The notes: a model not told the origin generated them from the sequence alone. A stretch of DNA of 51,334 nucleotides from Oceanivirga salmonicida (GCF_001517915.1 NZ_LOQI01000003.1:1-51334); one strand, 5' to 3'; counted from the first letter of the stretch, positions 24,471 to 35,952 are shown. Numbers and translations: made by a program.

Positions 24471-25343
24471 ATGAAAAAAATATTTGTAGTAATATTAATT
24501 GCCTTGGGATTAGGTTCATATTTATTTATAAAACAATATAAAAATAAAGAAGTAAAATCTACAACTGATATTACAAAAACAGAAGAGGTTGAAAATAATA
24601 CAGAGAATAACACAGAAAATAAAATAGAAAATGAAAAAGATACTGAAATTAAAACATTAATATCTAATACTAATGTTGAAAAAAATATAAATAGTAAAGA
24701 TTTTGAAAATAAGGTAAACATAATAAAGAAAAATTTAGGAATAACGGCTAATGAAAAAACAGTTAAAATAATGTTAGAAATAGATGAAATGCTTAACTTA
24801 ACTGATGCTGAGTCAAATGAATTCTTTGATAAATTAAGTTTAAGATTATCTAAAATAGTTAAATCAGGTTATGCAAATGTTGAAAAGTTAAACGAGATAG
24901 TAGATTTAACAAAGGTAATATTGGTTAAAGAAAAAGAGTATAAAGTTAAAGATGAAAAATTAACATTAGATGATCTTGAAAGAGCTAAAAATTCTGCATT
25001 TAATATATTAGGTCTAAATCAAGATGCATTAGATAAAAAAGAAATAATAAAGAAAAATTTAGATATAAAAATTGATAAAAATACTGTTGAAATTATGGTA
25101 GAAATAGATAAAATAGCTAATTTAACTGATTATGAATCAAAGGCATTATTTAATAAAGTAGGAGCTGAAACTGCTAAACTAGTTAAAGATGGTAAAGCAA
25201 AACCTACTGATTTGAAAAAGATATTAGAATTAATTAAACTTGTATTATCTAATCAAAAAAATGGAACAGGAGAAAATGGAAGATTAACAGCCAATGATGC
25301 TAATAAAGCATTAATGGACGTAATAAAGACATTTAAAAAATAA
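24471..25343 (+). CDS. Membrane-anchored or exported protein with duplicated domain, unknown function
   Basis: The 290-residue product has an N-terminal hydrophobic segment (MKKIFVVILIALGLGSYLFI), a Glu/Asn/Thr-rich low-complexity stretch (about 33-72) and two homologous helical repeats (about 84-180 and 189-288). Each runs KKNL-x-I, then V-x-IM-x-EID, then NLTD-x-ES, then a Lys-rich helix ending in LT-x-DD/ND and a final helix. Repeat 2 ends GTGENGRLTANDANKAL, reminiscent of a dockerin or EF-hand calcium loop, but the match is loose. No family is assigned. It has its own promoter and terminator. Confidence 0.72.
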   Translation: MKKIFVVILIALGLGSYLFIKQYKNKEVKSTTDITKTEEVENNTENNTENKIENEKDTEIKTLISNTNVEKNINSKDFENKVNIIKKNLGITANEKTVKIMLEIDEMLNLTDAESNEFFDKLSLRLSKIVKSGYANVEKLNEIVDLTKVILVKEKEYKVKDEKLTLDDLERAKNSAFNILGLNQDALDKKEIIKKNLDIKIDKNTVEIMVEIDKIANLTDYESKALFNKVGAETAKLVKDGKAKPTDLKKILELIKLVLSNQKNGTGENGRLTANDANKALMDVIKTFKK

Positions 25344-25354
25344 AATAAAATTAT

Positions 25355-25378
25355 AGGTAGATTATTATCTGCCTTTTT
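25355..25378 (+). terminator. Terminator of the duplicated-domain gene
   Basis: AGGTAGAT (25355-25362) pairs with ATCTGCCT (25367-25374) around a TATT loop with one wobble, followed by a T-run. Confidence 0.75.
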
Positions 25379-25398
25379 AACTGAATATAGGGGTGCAT

Positions 25399-25854
25399 AT
25401 GAAAAAAATAATATTTACATTTTTAACAGTAATATTTTTTATATCTTGTGGCTATACTGTACCTAAAAAATATATGTCATTTCATTTTGACACTAAGGTA
25501 AGTGGAATTAAACTTTTAAGAGAAGATAAAAAAAATAGCGAAAGAGTAATTATAGGATTTAAAGATTTTCAGGGTGAAGAATTTGTTAATTTTGAACTAG
25601 GAGATTTTTCTAAATTTAGTGGTAAAATTGGTATAGTATATATAAAATCCAATGGAAGATTAAATGATAAATATAGCTCATATTATGGGACAGAATATGA
25701 AATGAAAGGAAGCATAGAAAATATAATTTTAGAAAATCCAAAAAAGAAAGTTAAAATATATATAGATATGAAAAATGGAACAGCATGGGTAGATAATGTA
25801 GAAAATAAATTTATAGTAGAAGAAATAAAATTGAAAAAAATAGAAAAAATTTAA
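25399..25854 (+). CDS. Putative lipoprotein of unknown function
   Basis: The 151-residue precursor carries a lipoprotein signal, MKKIIFTFLTVIFFISCGY, with lipidated Cys18. The mature part is basic and strand-rich (KVKIYIDMKNGTAWVDNVENKFIVEEIKLKK); no family was recognised. The start is ATG 25399; an in-frame GTG at 25393 overlaps the AGGGGTG ribosome-binding site. It lies between two terminators, so it may be transcribed by read-through or by a promoter not identified. Confidence 0.72.
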   Translation: MKKIIFTFLTVIFFISCGYTVPKKYMSFHFDTKVSGIKLLREDKKNSERVIIGFKDFQGEEFVNFELGDFSKFSGKIGIVYIKSNGRLNDKYSSYYGTEYEMKGSIENIILENPKKKVKIYIDMKNGTAWVDNVENKFIVEEIKLKKIEKI

Positions 25855-25919
25855 ATAATTTGATATATAATTTCAAAATTAAGTGCAGAGAAAACTGTGA
25901 AAAATATAAACAAAATATC

Positions 25920-25952
25920 AGTAGTAGAGATTTTCACCTTTACTACTTTTTT
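25920..25952 (+). terminator. Terminator of the lipoprotein gene
   Basis: AGTAGTA (25920-25926) pairs with TACTACT (25941-25947) around a 14-nt loop and runs into six T residues. Confidence 0.7.
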
Positions 25953-25961
25953 AATGAAATT

Positions 25962-25990
25962 TTGACAAATAGTATGTTAATGTGTAAGAT
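25962..25990 (+). promoter_or_regulatory. Promoter P1 of the mevalonate-groESL operon
   Basis: Perfect -35 TTGACA (25962-25967), 17-bp spacer and -10 TAAGAT (25985-25990). Transcription would start near 25997, giving a leader of about 100 nt before the small ORF. Confidence 0.6.
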
Positions 25991-26055
25991 TAGATGAGAG
26001 TAAATGTAATATAATAGTGATAGTTTATAATCTATGTACTTTTATCAATTAAATA

Positions 26056-26064
26056 TGATATAAT
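26056..26064 (+). promoter_or_regulatory. Promoter P2 of the mevalonate-groESL operon
   Basis: TGATATAAT is an extended -10 identical to those of rpmB, eno and the gene at 38357. No convincing -35 is seen 17 bp upstream. A start near 26071 would still include the small ORF. Confidence 0.5.
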
Positions 26065-26107
26065 GTAGCTATAAATGCAAATATAAATTAAAGAAGGAGT
26101 GATTAAA

Positions 26108-26278
26108 ATTAATAAAATAAAGTATATCATAGATCATAAAATGTTAGAAAAACTATGTAATAGAAATTTAGTAATTTTAGAATCTGTATTTAAAGAAAAT
26201 ATATTTATAAGCATAGCAAAACAAATTAGTGTTTTTGCTAATAATGAACAAAGATTAAGCATAATGATAGGTAGGTAA
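26108..26278 (+). pseudogene. Small ORF with ATT in place of ATG; possible remnant or leader before mvaS
   Basis: AAGGAG (26094-26099) is followed after an ideal 8-nt gap by ATT, then 55 further sense codons and TAA at 26276-26278. The ribosome-binding site of mvaS is made by its last codons. An in-frame GTG at 26099 overlaps the Shine-Dalgarno; the first ATG is 26141 and has no site. The peptide (INKIKYIIDHKMLEKLCNRN, then LVILESVFKENIFISIAKQI) loosely resembles the N-terminal KH-like region of PhoH-family ATPases, whose ATPase part is absent. It could be a gene fragment whose ATG mutated to ATT, a functional ATT-started peptide, or a translated leader. I cannot decide between these; the PhoH link is inference from memory. 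Confidence 0.4.
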
Positions 26279-26282
26279 TAAA

Positions 26283-27392
26283 ATGAAAATAGGTATAGAT
26301 AGAATAGGAATACATGTTCCAAAATATTATTTAGATATAGAGAATTTAGCAAGTGCTAGGGGAGTAGACCCTATGAAATTTACTAAAGGGTTATTACAAA
26401 AGAAAATGGCAGTAACACCTATTAGCCAAGATATAGTAACAATGGGTGCTATGGCTGCTAATAAAATATTAGATAAAAAATTAAAAAAAGAAATAGATCT
26501 TTTAATAGTAGGAACTGAAACAGGAGTAGATCAATCAAAGTCAGCAAGTATATTTATACACTCTCTTTTAGGATTAAATCCGTTTTGTAAAACTTTTGAA
26601 ATTAAACAAGCATGTTATGGAGCAACTGCTGCATTACTTTATGCAAAAGACCATATAAAAACTCATAAAAATTCTAAAGTTTTAGTAATTGCTTCTGACA
26701 TTGCTAAATACGGAATAAATACAGGTGGAGAATCAACGCAAGGTGCTGGTGCAGTCGCTATATTAGTAACTAATAATCCAAGTATTGCTGAAATAGAGGA
26801 TGAAACAGTATGTTATACAGAAGATATTATGGACTTTTATAGACCTAATAAATCTGATTATGCATTAGTAGATGGGAAATTATCAAATGCCATGTATTTG
26901 AAAGCATTAGATATGGTATATAATAAATATATAGAACTAGGTTATAATACTGATTTTAAAGATATATGTTTTCACATCCCATACCCTAAATTAGGAATTA
27001 AGGGATTAAGACAAATAAGACCTGATTTAGAGTATAAAAATGATGATGCTATAAAATTAAATTCTGAAATAGGAAATATTTATACAGGTTCTCTATTTTT
27101 AAGTTTTTATTCTTTAATTTCTAACTCAAATGAATTAAAAACTGGGGATAGAATAGGAATGTATAGTTATGGTTCAGGTGCTATTGCAGAGTTTTTTGCT
27201 GTCAAATTATGTGATAATTTTAAACAGGAAAAACTTGATTTAAGTAATAGAATAGAATTAAATATAAATGAATATGAAAATATGTTCTTTAAAGAATTAG
27301 AAGAAGATATAGAATTTGAAAATTATGCTAATGAAAAGATATATTTAAAAGGTGTATTTGACACTAAAAGGAAGTATGCGATAAATGAATAA
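26283..27392 (+). CDS. mvaS: Hydroxymethylglutaryl-CoA synthase
   Basis: MvaS condenses acetyl-CoA with acetoacetyl-CoA to HMG-CoA, the first committed step of the mevalonate route to isopentenyl diphosphate. The 369-residue protein shows the catalytic triad: Glu79 in VGTETGVDQSKS, the acyl-carrying Cys111 in IKQACYGATAAL and His231 in ICFHIPYPKLGIKG. Length is close to other bacterial MvaS proteins (about 385). It heads the operon and starts 4 nt after the small ORF, with TAGGTAGG as ribosome-binding site. No acetoacetyl-CoA thiolase gene is in the window. Confidence 0.96.
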   Translation: MKIGIDRIGIHVPKYYLDIENLASARGVDPMKFTKGLLQKKMAVTPISQDIVTMGAMAANKILDKKLKKEIDLLIVGTETGVDQSKSASIFIHSLLGLNPFCKTFEIKQACYGATAALLYAKDHIKTHKNSKVLVIASDIAKYGINTGGESTQGAGAVAILVTNNPSIAEIEDETVCYTEDIMDFYRPNKSDYALVDGKLSNAMYLKALDMVYNKYIELGYNTDFKDICFHIPYPKLGIKGLRQIRPDLEYKNDDAIKLNSEIGNIYTGSLFLSFYSLISNSNELKTGDRIGMYSYGSGAIAEFFAVKLCDNFKQEKLDLSNRIELNINEYENMFFKELEEDIEFENYANEKIYLKGVFDTKRKYAINE

Positions 27393-28617
27393 TGATTTTA
27401 AAGCTTATTATAAAAAAACAAGATTAGAAAGATTAGAAGTATTGAAAAATAATAACTATATTTCCAAAGAGTCATATAATTATTTATTATCTGAAAAAAC
27501 TCTAACTAATGATGTTGCTGATAAATTTATAGAAAATCAAATAGGAATATATTCTTTACCTTTGGGTATTGCAACTAATTTTTTGATAAATAACAAAGAA
27601 TATGTAATACCTATGTGTATAGAGGAACCATCAGTTATAGCAGCGGCTAGTAATGCAGCCAAAACTATAAGTGAAAATGGTGGAATAACAGCAAGTATAG
27701 ATAAAAAGTATACTATAGGTCAAATAGCAGTATATAATGTAATGGATTTTGATTTGGCTATACAAAAAATTAATGAAAATCATGATATGTTAATAGATAC
27801 TGCAAATAAAGCACATGTTGGCATAAACCTTGTAGGTGGTGGAGCAAGAAAAATATATGCAGAAAAAAAAGAGGAATTTTTAGTAATATATTTAGTGGTA
27901 GATACAGTAGATGCTATGGGTGCTAATATTTTGAATACAATGTTAGAAGCAGTTTCGGTAATAGTTGAAAACCTAATAGAAGGTTCTATACTTATGAGTA
28001 TAATTTCTAATTATTCAACTAAATCTATAGTTAAAGCAAGTTGTAAAATTGAAATAGAAGAATCTATAGGTAAAAAAATTGAATTGGCATATAAGTTTGC
28101 AAAAGCAGATATATATAGAGCAGTTACTAATAATAAAGGTATATTAAATGGAATAGATGCATTAACTATTGTAACAGGTAATGATTTTAGAGCAATGGAA
28201 TCTAGCATACACTCATATGCAAGTAGAAACGGCAAATATGAACCCTTAACTACATGGGAATATAAAAAAGGTTACTTATATGGTAACATAGAGATACCAT
28301 CGCCTGTTGCCACTGTTGGGGGCTCTATAGGATTAAATTATGTTACTAAAATAGCCTTAGAGATATTAAAAAATCCAAATGCCAAAGAATTATCTATGAT
28401 AATGGCTTCGCTAGGATTAGCACAAAATTTTGCAGCATTAAAAGCATTAGTTACAACAGGTATACAAAAAGGACATATGAAATTACATGCAAGAACAATA
28501 GCAATATTTGCAGGTGCTAAGGAAGAAGAAATAGATATTTTGGTTAATGAAATGATAAAATTATCTAAAATAGATTTAATATATGCCAAAGAAATATTAG
28601 GAGAAATTAGAAAATGA
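27385..28617 (+). CDS. mvaA: Hydroxymethylglutaryl-CoA reductase, class II
   Basis: MvaA reduces HMG-CoA to mevalonate. The 410-residue length without a membrane domain and the motifs LPLGIATNFLIN, CIEEPSVIAAASNAAK (catalytic Glu80/81 region), DAMGANILNTMLE, GNDFRAMESSIHSYASRNG and the C-terminal GHMKLHARTIA with the catalytic His mark a class II enzyme. It overlaps mvaS by 8 nt, indicating coupled translation. Cofactor preference (NADH or NADPH) cannot be read reliably. Its product feeds the mevalonate kinase encoded immediately after. Confidence 0.96.
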   Translation: MNNDFKAYYKKTRLERLEVLKNNNYISKESYNYLLSEKTLTNDVADKFIENQIGIYSLPLGIATNFLINNKEYVIPMCIEEPSVIAAASNAAKTISENGGITASIDKKYTIGQIAVYNVMDFDLAIQKINENHDMLIDTANKAHVGINLVGGGARKIYAEKKEEFLVIYLVVDTVDAMGANILNTMLEAVSVIVENLIEGSILMSIISNYSTKSIVKASCKIEIEESIGKKIELAYKFAKADIYRAVTNNKGILNGIDALTIVTGNDFRAMESSIHSYASRNGKYEPLTTWEYKKGYLYGNIEIPSPVATVGGSIGLNYVTKIALEILKNPNAKELSMIMASLGLAQNFAALKALVTTGIQKGHMKLHARTIAIFAGAKEEEIDILVNEMIKLSKIDLIYAKEILGEIRK

Positions 28618-29414
28618 GTACATGTTCTAAAATAATACTATTAGGAGAACATAGTGTAGTTTATGGGAAAAAAGCATTAGCAATTCCTGTAAAAAAATTA
28701 TGCATAAATGTAGAATTAGTTGATGAAAAAATTAAAGAAGATAGTCATGTTAGATATATAAAAGAAATTATTGAAAAAAAACATAATGTAGATAAAAAAT
28801 ATGTGAAAATAAATTCTAGCATACCTATAAGCAGTGGTATGGGGTCATCAGCAGCACTTGCTATAGAAATGGCAAAGAAATATAATGCTGATATAAGATA
28901 TGTTGTTGACAAGGCTGAAATAAAAATGCACCAAAATCCTAGTGGTATAGATGCTAATGTAATATTAAATGAAAAAAGTATAATATTTCAAAAAAATAGA
29001 GAAAACATTGAAGTAGATAAATTAGGAGCATATTTAGTAATTTCCCATAGTGATGAGTATGGAGATACTAAAACTGCTGTTAACATGGTAAAAAAATTAA
29101 ATAGAGATGATATAATAGAACAATTAGGTGAGATTACAAAAGATGGTATAAGGGCATACTATAAAAAAGACTTATATTCTTTGGGTCTAGCCTTTACTAA
29201 ATCTCAAAAATGTTTAGAACAATTAAATTTAAGTACAAAAAGAATAGAAAAAATAATAGATAAAGCAAAATATGATAGTTTAGGTTCTAAAATAAGTGGT
29301 TCAGGCTTAGGTGGAGTGGTAATATCACTTTGCAAAAATAAGGCAAAAGCCAAAAAAGTAAAAAAGAAATTAAATAAAAGTGGAATAGATAAGGTTTGGG
29401 TAGTTAAAATATAA
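28614..29414 (+). CDS. mvaK1: Mevalonate kinase
   Basis: This GHMP kinase phosphorylates mevalonate at C5. The 266-residue protein begins SKIILLGEHSVVYGKKALAIP (family motif 1) and has the ATP loop SSIPISSGMGSSAALAIE, the catalytic Asp113 in HQNPSGIDANV, and KISGSGLGGVVISL (motif 3). It is shorter than many homologues (about 300). It overlaps mvaA by 4 nt (ATGA) and is followed after 32 nt by mvaD. Assignment among GHMP kinases rests on the LGEHSVVYG and NPSGIDA motifs and on operon position. Confidence 0.92.
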   Translation: MSTCSKIILLGEHSVVYGKKALAIPVKKLCINVELVDEKIKEDSHVRYIKEIIEKKHNVDKKYVKINSSIPISSGMGSSAALAIEMAKKYNADIRYVVDKAEIKMHQNPSGIDANVILNEKSIIFQKNRENIEVDKLGAYLVISHSDEYGDTKTAVNMVKKLNRDDIIEQLGEITKDGIRAYYKKDLYSLGLAFTKSQKCLEQLNLSTKRIEKIIDKAKYDSLGSKISGSGLGGVVISLCKNKAKAKKVKKKLNKSGIDKVWVVKI

Positions 29415-29446
29415 AGGTAATTTAATAACAATGAAAGGTATAAATT

Positions 29447-30340
29447 ATGAACATAGCATATATGAATATTGCAATAATTAAATATTGGTGTAAAAATATG
29501 TTTAATCCATATTTAGTGCCCTTAGTTCCAAGTATTTCTTTGTTATCGACTACTATGTATACTAAAACTAAAATAAGTGCTAGTGTATCTGATACTTTTT
29601 ATTTAAATGGAAAATTACAAGATGATATTGAAACTTCTAAAATTTTTTCTTTTGTAGATAAGGTAGTTAGTAATAGAACGAAACTTTGTATAGAAAGTTT
29701 TAATTCTATGCCAACAGCAGCAGGTTTAGCTTCTAGTGCTTCGGCATACAGTGCTTTAACTATGGAACTTAATAAATATTTTGATTTAGGTTTAACTGTT
29801 GACCAAATGTGTAAAATTGCTAGTATGGGGTCTGGTTCTGCTGCTAGAAGTTTTTTTTATATATCTGCTTTTGATGAAAATGGAGAAATATACCCTTTAA
29901 AAACAAATTTAGAATTTGGTATGAAAGCAATAATTATAAGTGATAAGAAAAAAAGTATTAGTAGTAGGGCTGCTATGGAAATTTCTAAAAATACTTCTAA
30001 TATAATAGATATCTGGGTAGAAAAAAATAAAAAGTATTTTGTGGAAATGAAAAAGGCCTTACTTAATAATGATTTTGAATTAGTTGGGAAACTAATGCAA
30101 GAGAGCACTAAGTTGATGCATGAAGTAATGAAAACTTCAACACCTAGTATAAATTATTTAACAGATAAGAGTGTAGATTGTATAAAATATATAGAAAATT
30201 TACAATCCATTGGCTATAAAATATACTGGACAACAGATGCAGGGCCTAATGTGAAAGTTCTTTATTTAAAAAAAGATGAAGAAAAAATTTCTAAAATTTT
30301 AAATGAAAAATATAAAGGAGTAATCTTAAATGTTATATAA
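29447..30340 (+). CDS. mvaD: Diphosphomevalonate decarboxylase
   Basis: MvaD converts mevalonate diphosphate to isopentenyl diphosphate with ATP and loss of CO2. The 297-residue protein has NIAIIKYWCK near the N-terminus (family NIALIKYWGK, here with Cys15 for the usual Gly), SFNSMPTAAGLASSASAYSALT and MGSGSAARS. The late DAGPNVKVL supports the call. The gene is reached after a 32-nt gap, the only non-overlapping junction within the isoprenoid genes. Its end overlaps the next kinase gene by 11 nt. Length is a little below the usual 320-330. Confidence 0.94.
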   Translation: MNIAYMNIAIIKYWCKNMFNPYLVPLVPSISLLSTTMYTKTKISASVSDTFYLNGKLQDDIETSKIFSFVDKVVSNRTKLCIESFNSMPTAAGLASSASAYSALTMELNKYFDLGLTVDQMCKIASMGSGSAARSFFYISAFDENGEIYPLKTNLEFGMKAIIISDKKKSISSRAAMEISKNTSNIIDIWVEKNKKYFVEMKKALLNNDFELVGKLMQESTKLMHEVMKTSTPSINYLTDKSVDCIKYIENLQSIGYKIYWTTDAGPNVKVLYLKKDEEKISKILNEKYKGVILNVI

Positions 30341-31205
30341 AGCCCCATCTAAAATATATTTGGCAGGAGAATATGCAGTTTTAAAACCTAATTCAGTAGC
30401 TGTTATTGCCTGTGTAGATAAATATACATATTTAGATTTAGAACCAAGTAATGTTGAAAAAGTAATAAGCAATATAGATGATAAACATAATTTATTGAAA
30501 AATGCTAGAAAAGTGGCTTTTGAATATATAGGAGAGTATAAGACATTTGCTTATACATATACAACTGATTTATATGATAAAAATATGAAATTAGGTTTAG
30601 GTTCATCTGCTAGTGTAGTTGTAGTAACTATAAAGGCTCTATTAGAACACTTTAATATTTCATACACTAAAAATACCTTATTTGAATTATCTGTTAAGGC
30701 CATGCTTTTATCGAATATGAAAGGTTCTATGGGAGATATAGCATGTATTTGTTATGAAACTTTAATAGAGTATAAAAGTATTTATAAAGATAGTTTTAAA
30801 TACAGTATAAGACCTATAAACTTAGATAAAAATCTTGAAATAACATGCATTCATACAGGAGTAGAAGCGAGTACAAGTAAGCAGATATCTAAACTTGATA
30901 TTGATAGTGATGAGTTTAATGAATTTTGCAAAATTTCTGATAAATATACAAATATGTATGTTAAAGCCCTAGAAACTGGGAATGACAAGTTATTATCTTT
31001 AAGTATAGAAAACTTAAGAAAAAATTTATTTGAGTTAGAAAAGTTTAGCAATATAACTATACATAGTGAAAAAATAAAGGAAATAATAAATAATAATGAA
31101 AATTGTAAAACTAGTGGTGCAGGTTTGGGTGATTTTGTGGTGTCAGTAAAATTAGGAGAAAAAAATGAAAAAGAATCAACATATGAAGTATGCTTTAGAA
31201 TGTAA
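30330..31205 (+). CDS. mvaK2: Phosphomevalonate kinase
   Basis: This GHMP-family kinase makes mevalonate 5-diphosphate, the substrate of MvaD. The 291-residue protein begins YKAPSKIYLAGEYAVLKPNSVAVI, has the ATP loop KLGLGSSASVVVVTIKALLEHF and a KGSMGDIACICYETLIEY segment, and ends near TSGAGLGDFVVSV. The AGEYAVL and GSMGDIA forms are typical of bacterial phosphomevalonate kinases. It is shorter than the 330-360 residues common in Gram-positives. It overlaps mvaD by 11 nt and the isomerase by 41 nt; AAAGGAG lies 8 nt before the ATG. Confidence 0.93.
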   Translation: MLYKAPSKIYLAGEYAVLKPNSVAVIACVDKYTYLDLEPSNVEKVISNIDDKHNLLKNARKVAFEYIGEYKTFAYTYTTDLYDKNMKLGLGSSASVVVVTIKALLEHFNISYTKNTLFELSVKAMLLSNMKGSMGDIACICYETLIEYKSIYKDSFKYSIRPINLDKNLEITCIHTGVEASTSKQISKLDIDSDEFNEFCKISDKYTNMYVKALETGNDKLLSLSIENLRKNLFELEKFSNITIHSEKIKEIINNNENCKTSGAGLGDFVVSVKLGEKNEKESTYEVCFRM

Positions 31206-32108
31206 AACTAATAATTCACTAAATGATATTAGATTGAAATATTTTTCTATGCCAGAAATTAGCATGGATGAAATAGATATATCTACAAGTTTTTGTGGTA
31301 TAGATTTTAAATACCCTATATATATTAATGCAATGACTGGTGGAAGTGAAAATGCAGATAATATAAATAAAAGATTAGAATATATATCAAAAAAACTAGA
31401 AATATTTATGTTTTCTGGTTCTTATACTCCAAATTTGAATAATAATAATAATAAATATTATTACCCTAAAAATATGGGTGTTAATTTAGGAGCAGACAAA
31501 AGTATAGATGATATGAAAAAAGCAATAAATGAGACTAATGCTAAAATAATTCAAATTCATTTAAACCCTATGCAAGAATTAATGATGGTAGATGGAGATA
31601 GAAATTTTAAAGCCTATACTAAAAATATATCTTTAGCAATAAAATCTTTAGACATACCAATAATTCTTAAAGAAACAGGTTATGGTATGAATGGTAAAAC
31701 TATTGAAAAAGCAATAAATTTTGGCATTAAAACTATTGATATAAGTGGTAAGGGCGGAACTAATTTTTCGTATATAGAAGATAAAAGAGCAAATAAGAAT
31801 AGAGAGTATATGTACGAAATTGGCTATACAACGAAAGAAAGTTTGCTTAGTAGTATAAAATATCAAGATAGAGTAGAAATACTCGCTAGCGGTGGCATAG
31901 AGAGCCCTATGGACATAGTTAAATGTCTTAGTATGGGGGCAAAAGCAGTGGGCATGTCAGGACATATACTAAAACTACTTAATAAGTATGATGATGATGA
32001 TAAGATTATAGAAATTATAAAAGAATATATAAATGAAATAAAAATTCTTATGTGTATTACTAATTCTAAAAATTTAAAAGAATTAAAAGGTAAATGGGAG
32101 GAAGTAAA

Positions 32109-32112
<4 letters not shown>
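31165..32112 (+). CDS. fni: Isopentenyl-diphosphate delta-isomerase, type 2 (FMN-dependent)
   Basis: Fni isomerises isopentenyl to dimethylallyl diphosphate using reduced FMN in a TIM barrel. The 315-residue protein starts MKKNQHMKYAL (family RKxeHl), then shows YPIYINAMTGGSENADNIN, NMGVNLGADKSIDDMKKA, QIHLNPMQELMMVDGDRNF, ILKETGYGMN, DISGKGGTNFSYIE, ILASGGIESPMDIVKCLSMGAKAVGMSG. It is somewhat shorter than typical (about 340). The 41-nt overlap with the kinase gene is long, but AGGAG 6 nt before the ATG and the conserved start support it. groES starts within its stop codon. Confidence 0.94.
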
Positions 32113-33963
<1,851 letters not shown>

Positions 33964-33980
33964 TATATAAAATGAAAAAA

Positions 33981-34007
33981 CACACTCTAATTTAGAGTGT
34001 GATTTTT
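33981..34007. terminator. Bidirectional terminator between groL and ridA
   Basis: CACACTCT (33981-33988) and AGAGTGTG (33994-34001) form an 8-bp stem with a 5-nt loop, A-run before and T-run after, serving the convergent genes groL and ridA. Confidence 0.85.
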
Positions 34008-34012
34008 ATTTG

Positions 34013-34390
34013 TTATTTTACAGCTATAACATCAATTTCAACTTTAACGTCTTTAGGTAGTCTTGCTACTTCAACACATGCTCTTGCAGGTTTAACTTCA
34101 CCTAAATATTTTTCATAAACTGAATTGATTTTTCCAAAATCATTCATATCTTTGATAAATACAGTTGCCTTAACAACATTTTTAAATTCATAACCAGCTT
34201 CTTTTAATATAGCTCCAATATTTTCTAAACTTTGCTTAGTTTGTAGTTCTACATCCTCAGAAACTAAAGTCATAGTAGCAGGAACAAAAGGTATTTGTCC
34301 TGAAACATATAAAACTCCATTTACTTCAATTGCTTGTGAATATGGACCTATTGCAGCTGGTGCATTAACAGTGTTAATAATTTTTTTCAT
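34013..34390 (-). CDS. ridA: RidA family enamine/imine deaminase
   Basis: RidA hydrolyses reactive 2-aminoacrylate and related imines released by PLP enzymes. The 125-residue protein has the complete family pattern: NAPAAIGPYSQAIEVNGVLYVSGQIP, then LENIGAILKEAGYEFKNVVKATVFIKDMNDF and the substrate-binding Arg in KPARACVEVARLPKDVKVEIDVIA. AAAAGGAGG lies upstream of the ATG. It is a single gene divergent from eno and convergent with groL. Confidence 0.95.
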   Translation of the reverse strand: MKKIINTVNAPAAIGPYSQAIEVNGVLYVSGQIPFVPATMTLVSEDVELQTKQSLENIGAILKEAGYEFKNVVKATVFIKDMNDFGKINSVYEKYLGEVKPARACVEVARLPKDVKVEIDVIAVK

Positions 34391-34429
34391 AATAGCCTCC
34401 TTTTAATATATACATATATCTACATTTTA

Positions 34430-34438
34430 ATTATACCA
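34430..34438 (-). promoter_or_regulatory. Extended -10 promoter of ridA
   Basis: On the minus strand TGGTATAAT, 40 nt upstream of the ridA start. No matching -35 was found at normal spacing. Confidence 0.45.
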
Positions 34439-34563
34439 TTAAAATCAAAAAATAAAAGAAATTTTTATTTGTTATTTTTATCCCAAATTAAAAGAGAAAG
34501 AGAGTTTTTCTTTTATTTATTAGTCTAATCGCTAATATTTTACTATACAAAAAATGGTATTTG

Positions 34564-34572
34564 TGATATAAT
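34564..34572 (+). promoter_or_regulatory. Extended -10 promoter of eno
   Basis: TGATATAAT, 43 nt upstream of the enolase start; -35 region is poor (TATACA at 34544-34549). Confidence 0.5.
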
Positions 34573-34593
34573 GTGTTTATAAATTTAAAATGA

Positions 34594-35928
<1,335 letters not shown>

Positions 35929-35952
35929 TAATAACAATAAAAAATAAAAATG

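Larger units (their letters stand above)
25855..26107 (+). other. Regulatory intergenic region upstream of the mevalonate operon
   Basis: This 253-nt stretch holds the terminator of the lipoprotein gene (25920-25952), a TTGACA promoter (25962-25990), a second extended -10 (26056-26064) and a strong Shine-Dalgarno AAGGAG (26094-26099) serving the small ORF that follows. Segment 25897-25905 (GTGAAAAAT) could pair with the terminator loop (25930-25937). No RNA gene or known riboswitch was recognised. Confidence 0.5.

Noticed and set aside
25858-25952. Small RNA starting at a TATAAT (25866-25871) and ending at the terminator
   Set aside because: No -35 or extended -10 supports that promoter; the terminator is better assigned to the lipoprotein gene.
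32060-32108. CIRCE/HrcA operator before groES
   Set aside because: I looked for the TTAGCACTC-N9-GAGTGCTAA inverted repeat around the groES start and found none; the area is fni coding sequence.
34441-34560. Structured RNA between ridA and eno
   Set aside because: Only imperfect purine/pyrimidine pairing (around AAAAGAGAAAGAGAG and TTTTTCTTTT) is present, without a clear hairpin or T-tract; the space is sufficiently explained by divergent promoters.
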